A DNA stretch of 6,521 nt, taken from NCBI GenBank assembly GCA_021786455.1, contig JAJYNF010000107.1:1-6521 (forward strand), in the 5' to 3' direction. This document shows, piece by piece, positions 1-5,422 of this stretch (positions are counted from its first letter, which is position 1; every line of letters starts with the position of its first letter). The notes under the pieces were generated by a model, which had not been told where the DNA came from, did no database searches, and was given only the letters and a program-made list of their open reading frames with translations. The position numbers and the translations under genes are program-made. The stretch is from Acidobacteriota bacterium (GTDB lineage: Bacteria; Acidobacteriota; Terriglobia; UBA7540).

Positions 1-190
1 TTCCGATCTCGTCACCACCATCGCTTCGGCCGCGATTTTGTATAGTTTTGGCTCAGGCCCGGTGAAGGGCTTCGCGGTGACGTTAACGATCGGGTTGATG
101 GCAAATCTTTTTACCTCTGTGTTTGTATCGCGGACAATCTTTGATTACGTGCTGGCACGGCGACAAAAAGGGGCAGCGGTCAGCATCTGA
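1..190 (+). CDS. secD: Protein translocase subunit SecD, C-terminal fragment
   Basis: This is the 3' end of secD, open from base 2 in frame and ending at TGA 188-190 (62 residues visible). SecD is an inner-membrane RND-type subunit that works with SecF, using the proton-motive force to pull exported proteins out of the SecYEG channel on the periplasmic side. The visible part covers the last two membrane helices: residues 4-17 of the fragment, then the SecD signature GPVKGFAVTLTIGLMANLFT leading into FVSRTIFD, and a short basic tail (LARRQKG) before the stop. This signature is characteristic of SecD C-termini and the downstream gene is secF, so the call is firm despite truncation. The gap to secF is 67 bases, consistent with co-transcription. 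The P1 periplasmic domain and helices 1-4 lie outside the window. Confidence 0.95.
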   Translation, partial: SDLVTTIASAAILYSFGSGPVKGFAVTLTIGLMANLFTSVFVSRTIFDYVLARRQKGAAVSI

Positions 191-257
191 GGTGATTTTC
201 AGGAACTTGCGGGCGGTTCGCGGTGTCTGAATAGGGTGGGAAAGTGAAGGACGGCTT

Positions 258-1496
258 ATGGAGCTCTTCCACGAACCTAAGATTGACTGGATGGGGATGA
301 AATGGTACTTCATCAGTCTCTCTCTGGCGCTCATTGTGGCAGGGATCGCTTCAATGGTGGCCCATCACGGGTTGACTTACGGAATCGAATTCCGCAGCGG
401 GACGCAAGTGACAGTGAAGTTTTCAAAATCGCCCTCCGTGGGAGCCATCCGCCGTGCCCTCACGGCAGCGGGCGTGCGGGGGGCGTCTATTCAAAGCATC
501 GGCGCTTCGTCGCAACACCAGGTGGTGATTGAGCTCCCTCTGATCGGCAATGCCAATGCTCAAAACGGCCGGGCTCTGGACACGGGGAAGATGGACATCG
601 TGAAAGCTTTGACGACCCTTTACGGCGTGGGGCCAGCGGGCAAGATTGACTTTAACAATGCCGGCGCGCATACCGTGGCCGACCACCTCTTGGTGGCTGA
701 TCCGCTGGGGCTGGCCGGCAAGGGCATGGAGGCGGCGACCAAGACTTACGCCGGTCTGGCCCAAGCCATGGTCAGTTCTCGTAACAACCCGCCTCACGAT
801 GGGTTGATTAGCAATTTTGGAGAATTAAGTTCTGTGCCCGGCGTAACCCCGGCCGTGATCAACTCGCTCGAAAAAGACTTTTACCTTTCCAGCTTCGCCA
901 TTCGCAACACGGAAATCGTGGGCCCGAAGGTCGGTTCAGACTTGCGACGCCAAGCCCTTTACGTCACCCTAGCGGGCCTGGGCGCTATGTTGCTTTACAT
1001 CTGGTTTCGGTTTGAGCTAATCTACGGGGTGGCGGCGGTGATCGCCACTTTTCATGATGTGATCATTACCATTGGTTTCTTCTCCCTGCTGAATAAAGAG
1101 ATTTCTCTGACGGTCATCGCGGCGCTGCTGACGCTGGTAGGCTATTCGATGAACGACACGATCGTCGTTTTTGACCGCATCCGAGAGAACGTCCGCCTGA
1201 CCAAACGCGCCAACTTTGTCGAACTGGTCAACCGCAGCATCAACCAGACGCTGAGCCGCACCATTCTGACGTCCGGCCTGACGTTTCTGGCGGTTTTGTC
1301 CCTTTTTCTGTTTGGGGGTGAAGTCATCCACGGATTTGCCTTCGCGTTGGTCGTCGGTGTTATTATCGGCACCTATTCTTCGATTGCCATTGCCAGCCCG
1401 GTTCTGGTTTATTGGCAACAGCGGACGGGACGAGGTGGCGTGGTGAAGGAGAAAGCGCGAGTTTACGAACGAGAGGCCGCCGTTTCGCGGCGATAA
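258..1496 (+). CDS. secF: Protein translocase subunit SecF with an enlarged periplasmic domain
   Basis: SecF partners SecD in the proton-driven accessory complex of the Sec translocon in the inner membrane. Helix 1 is at about residues 16-34, followed by the SecF motif GIEFRSGT (42-49). The family motif VGPKVGSDLR (221-230) precedes helix 2 (233-250). Helices 3-6 follow at about 255-385, including GYSMNDTIVVFDRIREN (295-311) with the conserved Asp/Arg residues, and SINQTLSRTILTSGLT (327-342). The protein has 412 residues; E. coli SecF has 323. The excess is between about residues 95 and 215, where the P1 domain is normally short. That segment includes a helix-hairpin-helix-like stretch, SVPGVTPAVINSLEKDF (192-208). 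The start ATG 258 has GAAGGA at 246-251, six bases upstream. The start and end motifs are intact and no frameshift is visible. Other starts (Met12, Met14) would remove cytoplasmic residues only and lack comparable sites. Confidence 0.97.
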   Translation: MELFHEPKIDWMGMKWYFISLSLALIVAGIASMVAHHGLTYGIEFRSGTQVTVKFSKSPSVGAIRRALTAAGVRGASIQSIGASSQHQVVIELPLIGNANAQNGRALDTGKMDIVKALTTLYGVGPAGKIDFNNAGAHTVADHLLVADPLGLAGKGMEAATKTYAGLAQAMVSSRNNPPHDGLISNFGELSSVPGVTPAVINSLEKDFYLSSFAIRNTEIVGPKVGSDLRRQALYVTLAGLGAMLLYIWFRFELIYGVAAVIATFHDVIITIGFFSLLNKEISLTVIAALLTLVGYSMNDTIVVFDRIRENVRLTKRANFVELVNRSINQTLSRTILTSGLTFLAVLSLFLFGGEVIHGFAFALVVGVIIGTYSSIAIASPVLVYWQQRTGRGGVVKEKARVYEREAAVSRR

Positions 1497-1504
1497 CAGA
1501 AGGT

Positions 1505-1537
1505 CTCCCCCTGCCGCCAAATTAGGCCAGAGGGGAG
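1505..1537 (+). promoter_or_regulatory. Imperfect hairpin between secF and tonB
   Basis: CTCCCC (1505-1510) pairs with GGGGAG (1532-1537); after a one-base bulge (A1531) CTG (1511-1513) pairs with CAG (1528-1530); after a two-base bulge (1514-1515) GCC (1516-1518) pairs with GGC (1525-1527). The loop is AAATTA. This gives 12 GC-rich pairs. No T-run follows; the sequence goes straight into the tonB ribosome-binding site AAGGAGG (1542-1548). It is therefore not a textbook intrinsic terminator. A processing or stability element, an attenuator, or a weak secDF terminator are possible. The pairing is seen; the role is inferred. Confidence 0.5.
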
Positions 1538-1556
1538 CTCGAAGGAGGGTACTGGC

Positions 1557-2588
1557 ATGTTTGACGAGACATTACTCGATTCGTCGCCCGCCCGCGCGCC
1601 AGTATTGAAGACTCGTCATTGGGTCATCTCAGCCGTGGTCGGACTGGCAGGAATGGCTCTATGGTATTTTGGCGCGCCGATTATACTTGGCCCAGCCGAG
1701 AACGCCAAAATTCTCCTGACCCAGTCGGTTCTCTTCGGCGGATTGCCCCCGTTCTTCTTCGCTTTGATGCTCTGCTACGTTTACGCGGATTCGCGGCACC
1801 TGCGGTTCAGTACGGCGTTGTGGCTGGCCGCAGTCTTCGTCTTGAACCTGGTCGGGTTCATTTTGTATCTCATTTACTCGGCGAAGCGGACAGGCAATTG
1901 GAAACGAGCCACGCTTCCCATTGCCTATATTTTTGAGATCATCCTGATCGGGGGGATGATTCTTTATCCGCTGATTTACACGAATGCGCTCCCCAAAGCC
2001 CAGCTGATGACGTTCCTGGTCGCGCCACCACCACCGCCACCTCCGCCGCCCCCCGCTGCTCCTCCGCCCAAGGTCATCGTTCAGCGTGTGTCCTTGCAGC
2101 AATTGCTGAAGGCTCCCACGGTCATCCCCAAGACCATTCAGATCATCAAGGACCAGCCTCAGCCGTCGAATTCTGTTGGCGTGGTCGGTGGTGTGCCCGG
2201 CGGAGTACCAGGAGGCCAAGCCGGGGGCGTCATGGGGGGAATCCTGGGTGGCTTAGGTCCCGCCCCGCCACCTCCGCCGCCCAAAGCGCAAGTGCCATCC
2301 CGGATCCGAGTAGGCGGTCAGGTGGAAGCGGCGAAGCTGATCTATGGGCCGACGCCTCAATATCCGCCGCTGGCCAAGATGGCCCGCATTCAAGGGACTG
2401 TAAAATTGCAAGCCGTCATCGCTAAGGATGGGACTATTAAGGACCTCACCGTAATCTCCGGCCATCCGCTATTAGTGCCGTCCGCGCTGGCGGCGGTGCG
2501 CCAGTGGAGATACCAGCCAACGCTGTTGAACGGGCAGCCCGTGGAAGTTGAAACGGAAATTGACGTGAATTTCACATTAGAGGACTGA
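1557..2588 (+). CDS. tonB: TonB-family energy transducer with an N-terminal multi-helix membrane module
   Basis: TonB couples the proton-motive force harvested by ExbB-ExbD to TonB-dependent outer-membrane transporters. Residues 1-21 are a polar cytoplasmic start. Four predicted membrane helices lie at about 22-39, 54-76, 86-108 and 119-141. A run of ten prolines (157-166) plus PPP starts the periplasmic linker, followed by a Gly-rich VPGG-type stretch (207-234) and six prolines (237-242). The C-terminal TonB domain spans about 251-342, with the typical YPPLAKMARIQGTVKLQAVI (269-288), DGTIKDLTVISGHPLL and AVRQWRYQPTLLNGQPV elements. Classical TonB has one membrane helix; here that helix corresponds to 119-141, and three helices precede it. 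Helices 2-3 resemble a PLDc_N-type module (ALWLAAVFVLNLVGFILYLI). The start ATG 1557 sits eight bases after AAGGAGG (1542-1548). exbB follows 41 bases downstream. The TonB C-terminus is certain; the exact transporter served is unknown. Confidence 0.93.
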   Translation: MFDETLLDSSPARAPVLKTRHWVISAVVGLAGMALWYFGAPIILGPAENAKILLTQSVLFGGLPPFFFALMLCYVYADSRHLRFSTALWLAAVFVLNLVGFILYLIYSAKRTGNWKRATLPIAYIFEIILIGGMILYPLIYTNALPKAQLMTFLVAPPPPPPPPPPAAPPPKVIVQRVSLQQLLKAPTVIPKTIQIIKDQPQPSNSVGVVGGVPGGVPGGQAGGVMGGILGGLGPAPPPPPPKAQVPSRIRVGGQVEAAKLIYGPTPQYPPLAKMARIQGTVKLQAVIAKDGTIKDLTVISGHPLLVPSALAAVRQWRYQPTLLNGQPVEVETEIDVNFTLED

Positions 2589-2596
2589 AGCAGTCC
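2582..2596 (+). promoter_or_regulatory. Small hairpin over the tonB stop codon
   Basis: GGACTG (2582-2587), loop AAG, CAGTCC (2591-2596): a perfect 6-bp stem that contains the TGA stop (2586-2588). It is followed by GCTTTCGC, which is too weak a T-run for a terminator. It lies 18 bases before the exbB ribosome-binding site. It may be chance or an mRNA-stability element at the gene junction. Confidence 0.3.
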
Positions 2597-2629
2597 GCTT
2601 TCGCAAAATCTTTGAGGAGGAAATGAGGG

Positions 2630-3361
2630 ATGACTGTCACTTCGATTGTTTTGGGTTTGCTACTTCAGGCCGCGCCCCCACCGACCAGCTTCGACCCCTT
2701 GGGAATGTGGAGACTGATGGGGTGGCCGGCGCGCACCGTGGTCATCGTGCTTTTCTTCATGTCCGCGTGGTCCATCGGCGTCATGATTGACCGATGGATC
2801 GCCTACCAATCGGCGAGGAAGCAATCGCGCGTCTTCGCTCCCGCGGTGGCCAACGCATTGAAAGATGGCAAGATTGATGAAGCCATCTCGATCGCCGAGC
2901 AGAACAAGCGGAGCCATTTGGCCAAAGTGGTCACCGCTGGGTTGCAGGAATTTCAAGCGCATCAGGTTTCCGCGGAAATTCCTGGCGAGACCATCGAAGC
3001 CTCCCGTCGGGCCCTGGAGCGGGCCTCCGCGATTGTTCATGCTGAGCTGAAACGCGGGGTGTCCAGCCTGGCCACGATTGGTTCCACGGCGCCCTTTGTC
3101 GGCCTCTTTGGAACGGTGCTCGGCATTATCCACGCGTTCCAGGGCATTTCTGCCGAACACACCACGGGCATTGGCGCGGTGGCTGGGGGCATTTCCGAAG
3201 CCTTGGTGACCACGGCCATCGGACTGTTTGTTGCCATCCCGGCCGTCTGGTTCTATAACTACTTCACGAGCAAAATTGAAGCCTTCGACGTGGAAATGGA
3301 TAACTCTTCCTCGGAGCTTGTGGATTACTTCATCAAGCGCTCCGGCGGAGGGAAAAAATAA
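2630..3361 (+). CDS. exbB: ExbB/TolQ-family (MotA/TolQ/ExbB) proton channel protein
   Basis: ExbB forms the pentameric inner-membrane scaffold that, with ExbD, converts proton flow into movement of TonB. The 243 residues start with a short hydrophobic N-terminus, then helix 1 at about 36-54, a cytoplasmic region (about 58-145) rich in charged helices, helix 2 at about 148-168 carrying the family motif STAPFVGLFGTVLGII (152-167), and helix 3 at about 189-210 with GGISEALVTTAIGLFVAIPA (186-205). These are the hallmarks of the MotA/TolQ/ExbB family, and the length matches E. coli ExbB (244). The ATG at 2630 follows GGAGG (2616-2620) by nine bases; an ATG at 2623 is out of frame. The stop TAA (3359-3361) shares its last A with the ATG of the next gene. 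TolQ cannot be excluded by sequence alone, but the adjacent tonB and absence of tolB/pal favour an ExbB role. Confidence 0.95.
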   Translation: MTVTSIVLGLLLQAAPPPTSFDPLGMWRLMGWPARTVVIVLFFMSAWSIGVMIDRWIAYQSARKQSRVFAPAVANALKDGKIDEAISIAEQNKRSHLAKVVTAGLQEFQAHQVSAEIPGETIEASRRALERASAIVHAELKRGVSSLATIGSTAPFVGLFGTVLGIIHAFQGISAEHTTGIGAVAGGISEALVTTAIGLFVAIPAVWFYNYFTSKIEAFDVEMDNSSSELVDYFIKRSGGGKK

Positions 3362-3363
3362 TG
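3347..3363 (+). promoter_or_regulatory. Ribosome-binding site inside exbB and TAATG stop-start overlap
   Basis: GGAGG at 3347-3351, within the last exbB codons, is nine bases from the exbD1 ATG (3361-3363). The exbB TAA (3359-3361) overlaps this ATG by one base. This arrangement suggests translational coupling, which would keep ExbB and ExbD1 synthesis linked. It also fixes the exbD1 start. Confidence 0.7.
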
Positions 3364-3813
3364 GCGTACAAACTCAAAGCCCCAGAAACCGTGGCAGACA
3401 TCAACGTCACCCCCATGGTGGATGTGATGTTGGTGCTGTTGATTATCTTCATGGTCATCACTCCCATGCTTCAGCATGGAGTGTCCGTGAGGCTGGCGCA
3501 GGCGCAAAATAGCAACCCCATGCCGGGCGCCCAGAAGACCAACGCCGTGCTGATTGCCGTCACCCGAGACGGGAAACTGTTTTTAGGCACCAGCCCGGTG
3601 CGCATGAGCCAGATTACGACCAAGGTCAGAAATCGGCTCGCCACCCGGATCAACAAGGTGGTTTATATCAAAAGCGACGCTCGCGCCAAATACGGCGAAG
3701 TCACCTCGGTGGTGGACGCGATTCGCGCTGCCGGCGTTGAGCAGTTAGGGTTGCTGACGGAGCAAGTTCAGCAGCGCCGGCCCATCGCGGCCGCGATACC
3801 GGCGTCTCCATGA
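3361..3813 (+). CDS. exbD: ExbD/TolR-family protein, first copy
   Basis: ExbD is the single-helix partner of ExbB; a conserved membrane aspartate carries protons and a periplasmic domain contacts TonB. This 150-residue protein has the family signature INVTPMVDVMLVLLIIFMVI (14-33), with the expected proton-carrying Asp21 (equivalent to Asp25 of E. coli ExbD), in a single helix at about 20-36. The periplasmic part follows the family fold, with TNAVLIAVTRDGKLFLG (60-76), NKVVYIKSDARAKYGEV (99-115) and AAGVEQLGLLTE near the end. The tail QVQQRRPIAAAIPASP is proline- and arginine-rich. It starts one base into the exbB stop, so the pair is probably co-translated. The family call is certain; whether it acts as ExbD or TolR is inferred from the neighbours. 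Confidence 0.95.
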   Translation: MAYKLKAPETVADINVTPMVDVMLVLLIIFMVITPMLQHGVSVRLAQAQNSNPMPGAQKTNAVLIAVTRDGKLFLGTSPVRMSQITTKVRNRLATRINKVVYIKSDARAKYGEVTSVVDAIRAAGVEQLGLLTEQVQQRRPIAAAIPASP

Positions 3814-3860
3814 TGGAGGCTGCAAGCGGACAAGGCCCCAAAGGCAGCCAAGGAGGGTAA
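3810..3860 (+). other. 16-codon mini-ORF bridging the two exbD genes
   Basis: An ATG at 3810 overlaps the exbD1 TGA (3811-3813) as ATGA, and the frame runs 16 codons (MMEAASGQGPKGSQGG) to a TAA at 3858-3860. That stop directly follows the AAGGAGG of exbD2 (3850-3856) and ends four bases before its ATG. No own ribosome-binding site is apparent, so any translation would be by re-initiation after exbD1. It could be a coupling leader that keeps ribosomes moving into exbD2, or plain chance. No known peptide is recognised. Confidence 0.25.
3818..3849 (+). promoter_or_regulatory. Hairpin between exbD1 and exbD2
   Basis: GGCTGC (3818-3823) and GCAGCC (3844-3849) are perfect 6-bp inverted repeats with a 20-base loop. 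The 3' arm abuts the exbD2 ribosome-binding site AAGGAGG (3850-3856). The large loop makes it modest on its own; its position matches the hairpin in front of tonB. Role is inferred. Confidence 0.35.
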
Positions 3861-3864
3861 CGAT

Positions 3865-4293
3865 ATGGCAATGGCAGTCGGAGGCAGCAAGGGAGGCCCG
3901 ATGGTGAACCTCAACGTGACTCCCCTCATTGACGTGCTGCTGGTTTTGTTGATTATATTCATGATCATTACGCCGCTGACGCCGCACGGGCTTAACGCGC
4001 TCGCGCCGCAGCCCAACCCCAACGCAAAACCGAACCCTGCCCTTCTGGCGCGAACGGTGGTGGTCTCGATGGATGCCAATCGGCAGGTCACCATCAATCA
4101 GCAGCCGGTGGATATTCGCGCCCTCGGGCAACGTCTGGAGGACATCTTCAAGACTCGTAACGATCGAGTGATCTTCGTCAAAGGCGATCCCTCGTTGCCG
4201 TTCGGAGATGTTGCTCAAATCATTGATATTGCCAAGGGCGCCGGCATTGACAAGATTGGACTGATTACCCATAACCTCGAGATGGGCCACTAA
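3865..4293 (+). CDS. exbD: ExbD/TolR-family protein, second copy
   Basis: This is a 142-residue second ExbD/TolR protein in tandem with the first. A short Gly-rich cytoplasmic start (MAMAVGGSKGGP) leads to LNVTPLIDVLLVLLIIFMII (16-35), with the conserved proton-carrying Asp23. A Pro/Asn-rich linker (48-58) and the periplasmic domain follow: RTVVVSMDANRQVTINQQPV (63-82), NDRVIFVKGDPSLPFGDVAQ (99-118) and GAGIDKIGLITHNL near the end. Over the membrane segment it is close to copy 1, but the linkers and tails differ, so this looks like an old duplication. ATG 3865 has AAGGAGG (3850-3856) eight bases upstream; the in-frame ATG at 3871 is too far from it. Tandem exbD genes are found in several TonB systems, where the two may form a heterodimer in the ExbB pentamer. 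That pairing is inference here. Confidence 0.94.
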   Translation: MAMAVGGSKGGPMVNLNVTPLIDVLLVLLIIFMIITPLTPHGLNALAPQPNPNAKPNPALLARTVVVSMDANRQVTINQQPVDIRALGQRLEDIFKTRNDRVIFVKGDPSLPFGDVAQIIDIAKGAGIDKIGLITHNLEMGH

Positions 4294-4324
4294 TCCCGCT
4301 GTTCGGGTCACGGAGGAACTCTCC

Positions 4325-5143
4325 ATGCGATTTCAGAAGCTCGCCCTGCTAAGCGGGGTGCTGCTGACGATTGTGATGTCGAGTGGGTGCACGCACATCA
4401 TCGGTAGTCTTAAGGCGCGAGATCAATTGAATAAGGGAGTCCTGGCTTTTCGGAATGCTCAGTACCAGGAAGCCATCGAGAATTTTAAGAACGCGGTGAG
4501 CCTCGACCCGGGACTTCTGAATGCCCGGCTTTACTTGGCGACGGCTTACGCGCAGGAATACATTCCAGGCGCGGATACGCCGGACAATAACGCCACCGGC
4601 CAACAGGCCATCGGCGCGTTTAAGGCGGTTTTGCGCATGGACCCCAAAAATCCGACGGCCTTGGCCAGCTTGGCGCAGCTCTATTACAACATGAAGCATT
4701 TCGAGCGGGCCAAGAAATACCAGCGAGAACGGCTTGACGATCAGCCGAATGACCCGCAGCCTTATTACTGGATCGGCGTGATTGACTGGTTGCAATGTAA
4801 CGTCAAGGACATGGAGTTGAGGAAATCGCTGAAGCTCAACGTTCCCGACAGCGCGGGGAATTTTCCACCTCTTCCGCCTAAAGCGCGCCAGCAACTTGTG
4901 GATGAAAACGGCAAGTTGGTGAAGGAAGGCCTACAAGCCCTGAATAAGTCTTTGGAACTTAAACCCAACGATTTCGATACGATGGCCTACCTGAATTTAA
5001 TGTATCGTCAGAAGGCCGATCTTGAGCCGACGAACGCCGAGCGCCTGGCGGATCTGAAAACAGCAGATAATTGGCAACAGAAAGCCATTAACGTCCGCAA
5101 AGCGGCGGCCGAGCAGTCTGCCGCGACTTCCAGTTCAGAATAG
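4325..5143 (+). CDS. TPR-repeat probable lipoprotein
   Basis: A 272-residue protein with a signal-type N-terminus: basic MRFQK, a hydrophobic stretch (6-18) and MSSGC with Cys22 as possible lipid-attachment site. The lipobox is imperfect (Ser where Leu is usual at -3), so lipidation is likely but not certain. TPR-like repeats follow: residues 31-62 (GVLAFRNAQYQEAIENFKNA, ending in LDP), 66-107 with an insert (EYIPGADTPDNNA) between its helices, 109-142, and a later one near 201-228 (EGLQALNKSLELKPNDFDTM). A non-TPR section (about 158-195) contains a PPLPPK stretch. TPRs bind other proteins, so a periplasmic scaffold for the Ton complex or its clients is plausible. It sits 31 bases after exbD2 with GGAGG at 4312-4316, eight bases from ATG, so it is very probably the last gene of the operon. 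Its partner is unknown; it is not recognisable as CpoB, Pal or TolB. Confidence 0.85.
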   Translation: MRFQKLALLSGVLLTIVMSSGCTHIIGSLKARDQLNKGVLAFRNAQYQEAIENFKNAVSLDPGLLNARLYLATAYAQEYIPGADTPDNNATGQQAIGAFKAVLRMDPKNPTALASLAQLYYNMKHFERAKKYQRERLDDQPNDPQPYYWIGVIDWLQCNVKDMELRKSLKLNVPDSAGNFPPLPPKARQQLVDENGKLVKEGLQALNKSLELKPNDFDTMAYLNLMYRQKADLEPTNAERLADLKTADNWQQKAINVRKAAAEQSAATSSSE

Positions 5144-5273
5144 ATTTGGCCGTAGCAATTTCCCGTTGCGCCGCGTTTCCAGCGAGGGGAGGGTGAACCA
5201 CCGTGTCAGGCCCTTTCTGCGAAGCCCTCTTCAGTCGGTTTCAAATTGAGCTGAAAGGTTGACCGTTCCCGGC

Positions 5274-5314
5274 GGCATAGGGTTGTTTGTTCCTCGCGCA
5301 ATCCCCTATCTGCC
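5274..5314 (+). terminator. Imperfect hairpin, possible terminator or leader structure
   Basis: GGC (5274-5276) pairs with GCC (5312-5314), ATAGGG (5277-5282) with CCCTAT (5304-5309) and TTG (5283-5285) with CAA (5299-5301), with two-base bulges on the 3' side and a 13-base loop: 12 pairs in all. It is followed by TTCCACGTTTCC, which is T-rich only in part. It lies 131 bases past the TPR gene and could end the ton operon imperfectly or form part of a rel leader. The pairing is seen; function is a guess. Confidence 0.3.
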
Positions 5315-5379
5315 TTCCACGTTTCCTGCGAGTTCAGAACCATCACTCATCACTGCCCGGCACCCCCCCCGACCAGCAC

Positions 5380-5409
5380 TTGAAGCGGGCTGAGGGGCAG
5401 CCCTACAAT
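5380..5409 (+). promoter_or_regulatory. Possible sigma-70-type promoter before rel
   Basis: TTGAAG (5380-5385) and TACAAT (5404-5409) are separated by 18 bases and resemble -35 and -10 boxes. The predicted start of transcription near 5416 would leave only about seven bases before the rel ATG and would exclude the GAAGG at 5410-5414. A 6-bp hairpin GGGCTG/CAGCCC (5387-5403) fills the spacer. The match may be fortuitous, or the gene may have a near-leaderless transcript. Confidence 0.35.
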
Positions 5410-5422
5410 GAAGGCATAGGGA

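Larger units (their letters stand above)
5144..5422. other. Intergenic region between the ton operon and rel
   Basis: No convincing gene is seen on either strand in these 279 bases. A reverse-strand open frame over 5306-5524 runs into the rel start and has no family features. The region holds two possible RNA hairpins (5236-5265 and 5274-5314), a tandem CATCACT pair (5341-5354), a run of eight C (5363-5370), a short perfect hairpin (5387-5403) and a promoter-like pair in front of rel. No clear terminator with a T-run is visible after the TPR gene. Confidence 0.6.

Noticed and set aside
198..231. TTCAG/CTGAA inverted repeat in the secD-secF gap
   Set aside because: Five AT-leaning pairs around a 24-base loop, with only a three-pair inner stem; too weak to call.
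1659..2219. A 186-codon reverse-strand open frame opposite tonB
   Set aside because: Its RRWRWWWRD and Arg/Gln-rich composition is the complement of the proline codons of TonB; it is a shadow of the real gene.
3745..4326. A 193-codon reverse-strand open frame opposite the exbD genes
   Set aside because: It spans the exbD1-exbD2 junction on the opposite strand, while both + strand genes have clear motifs and ribosome-binding sites.
5155..5169. GCAA/TTGC inverted repeat after the TPR gene as a terminator
   Set aside because: The stem is only four pairs and no T-run follows.
5259..5290. TTGACC as a -35 box
   Set aside because: No acceptable -10 hexamer lies 16-18 bases downstream.
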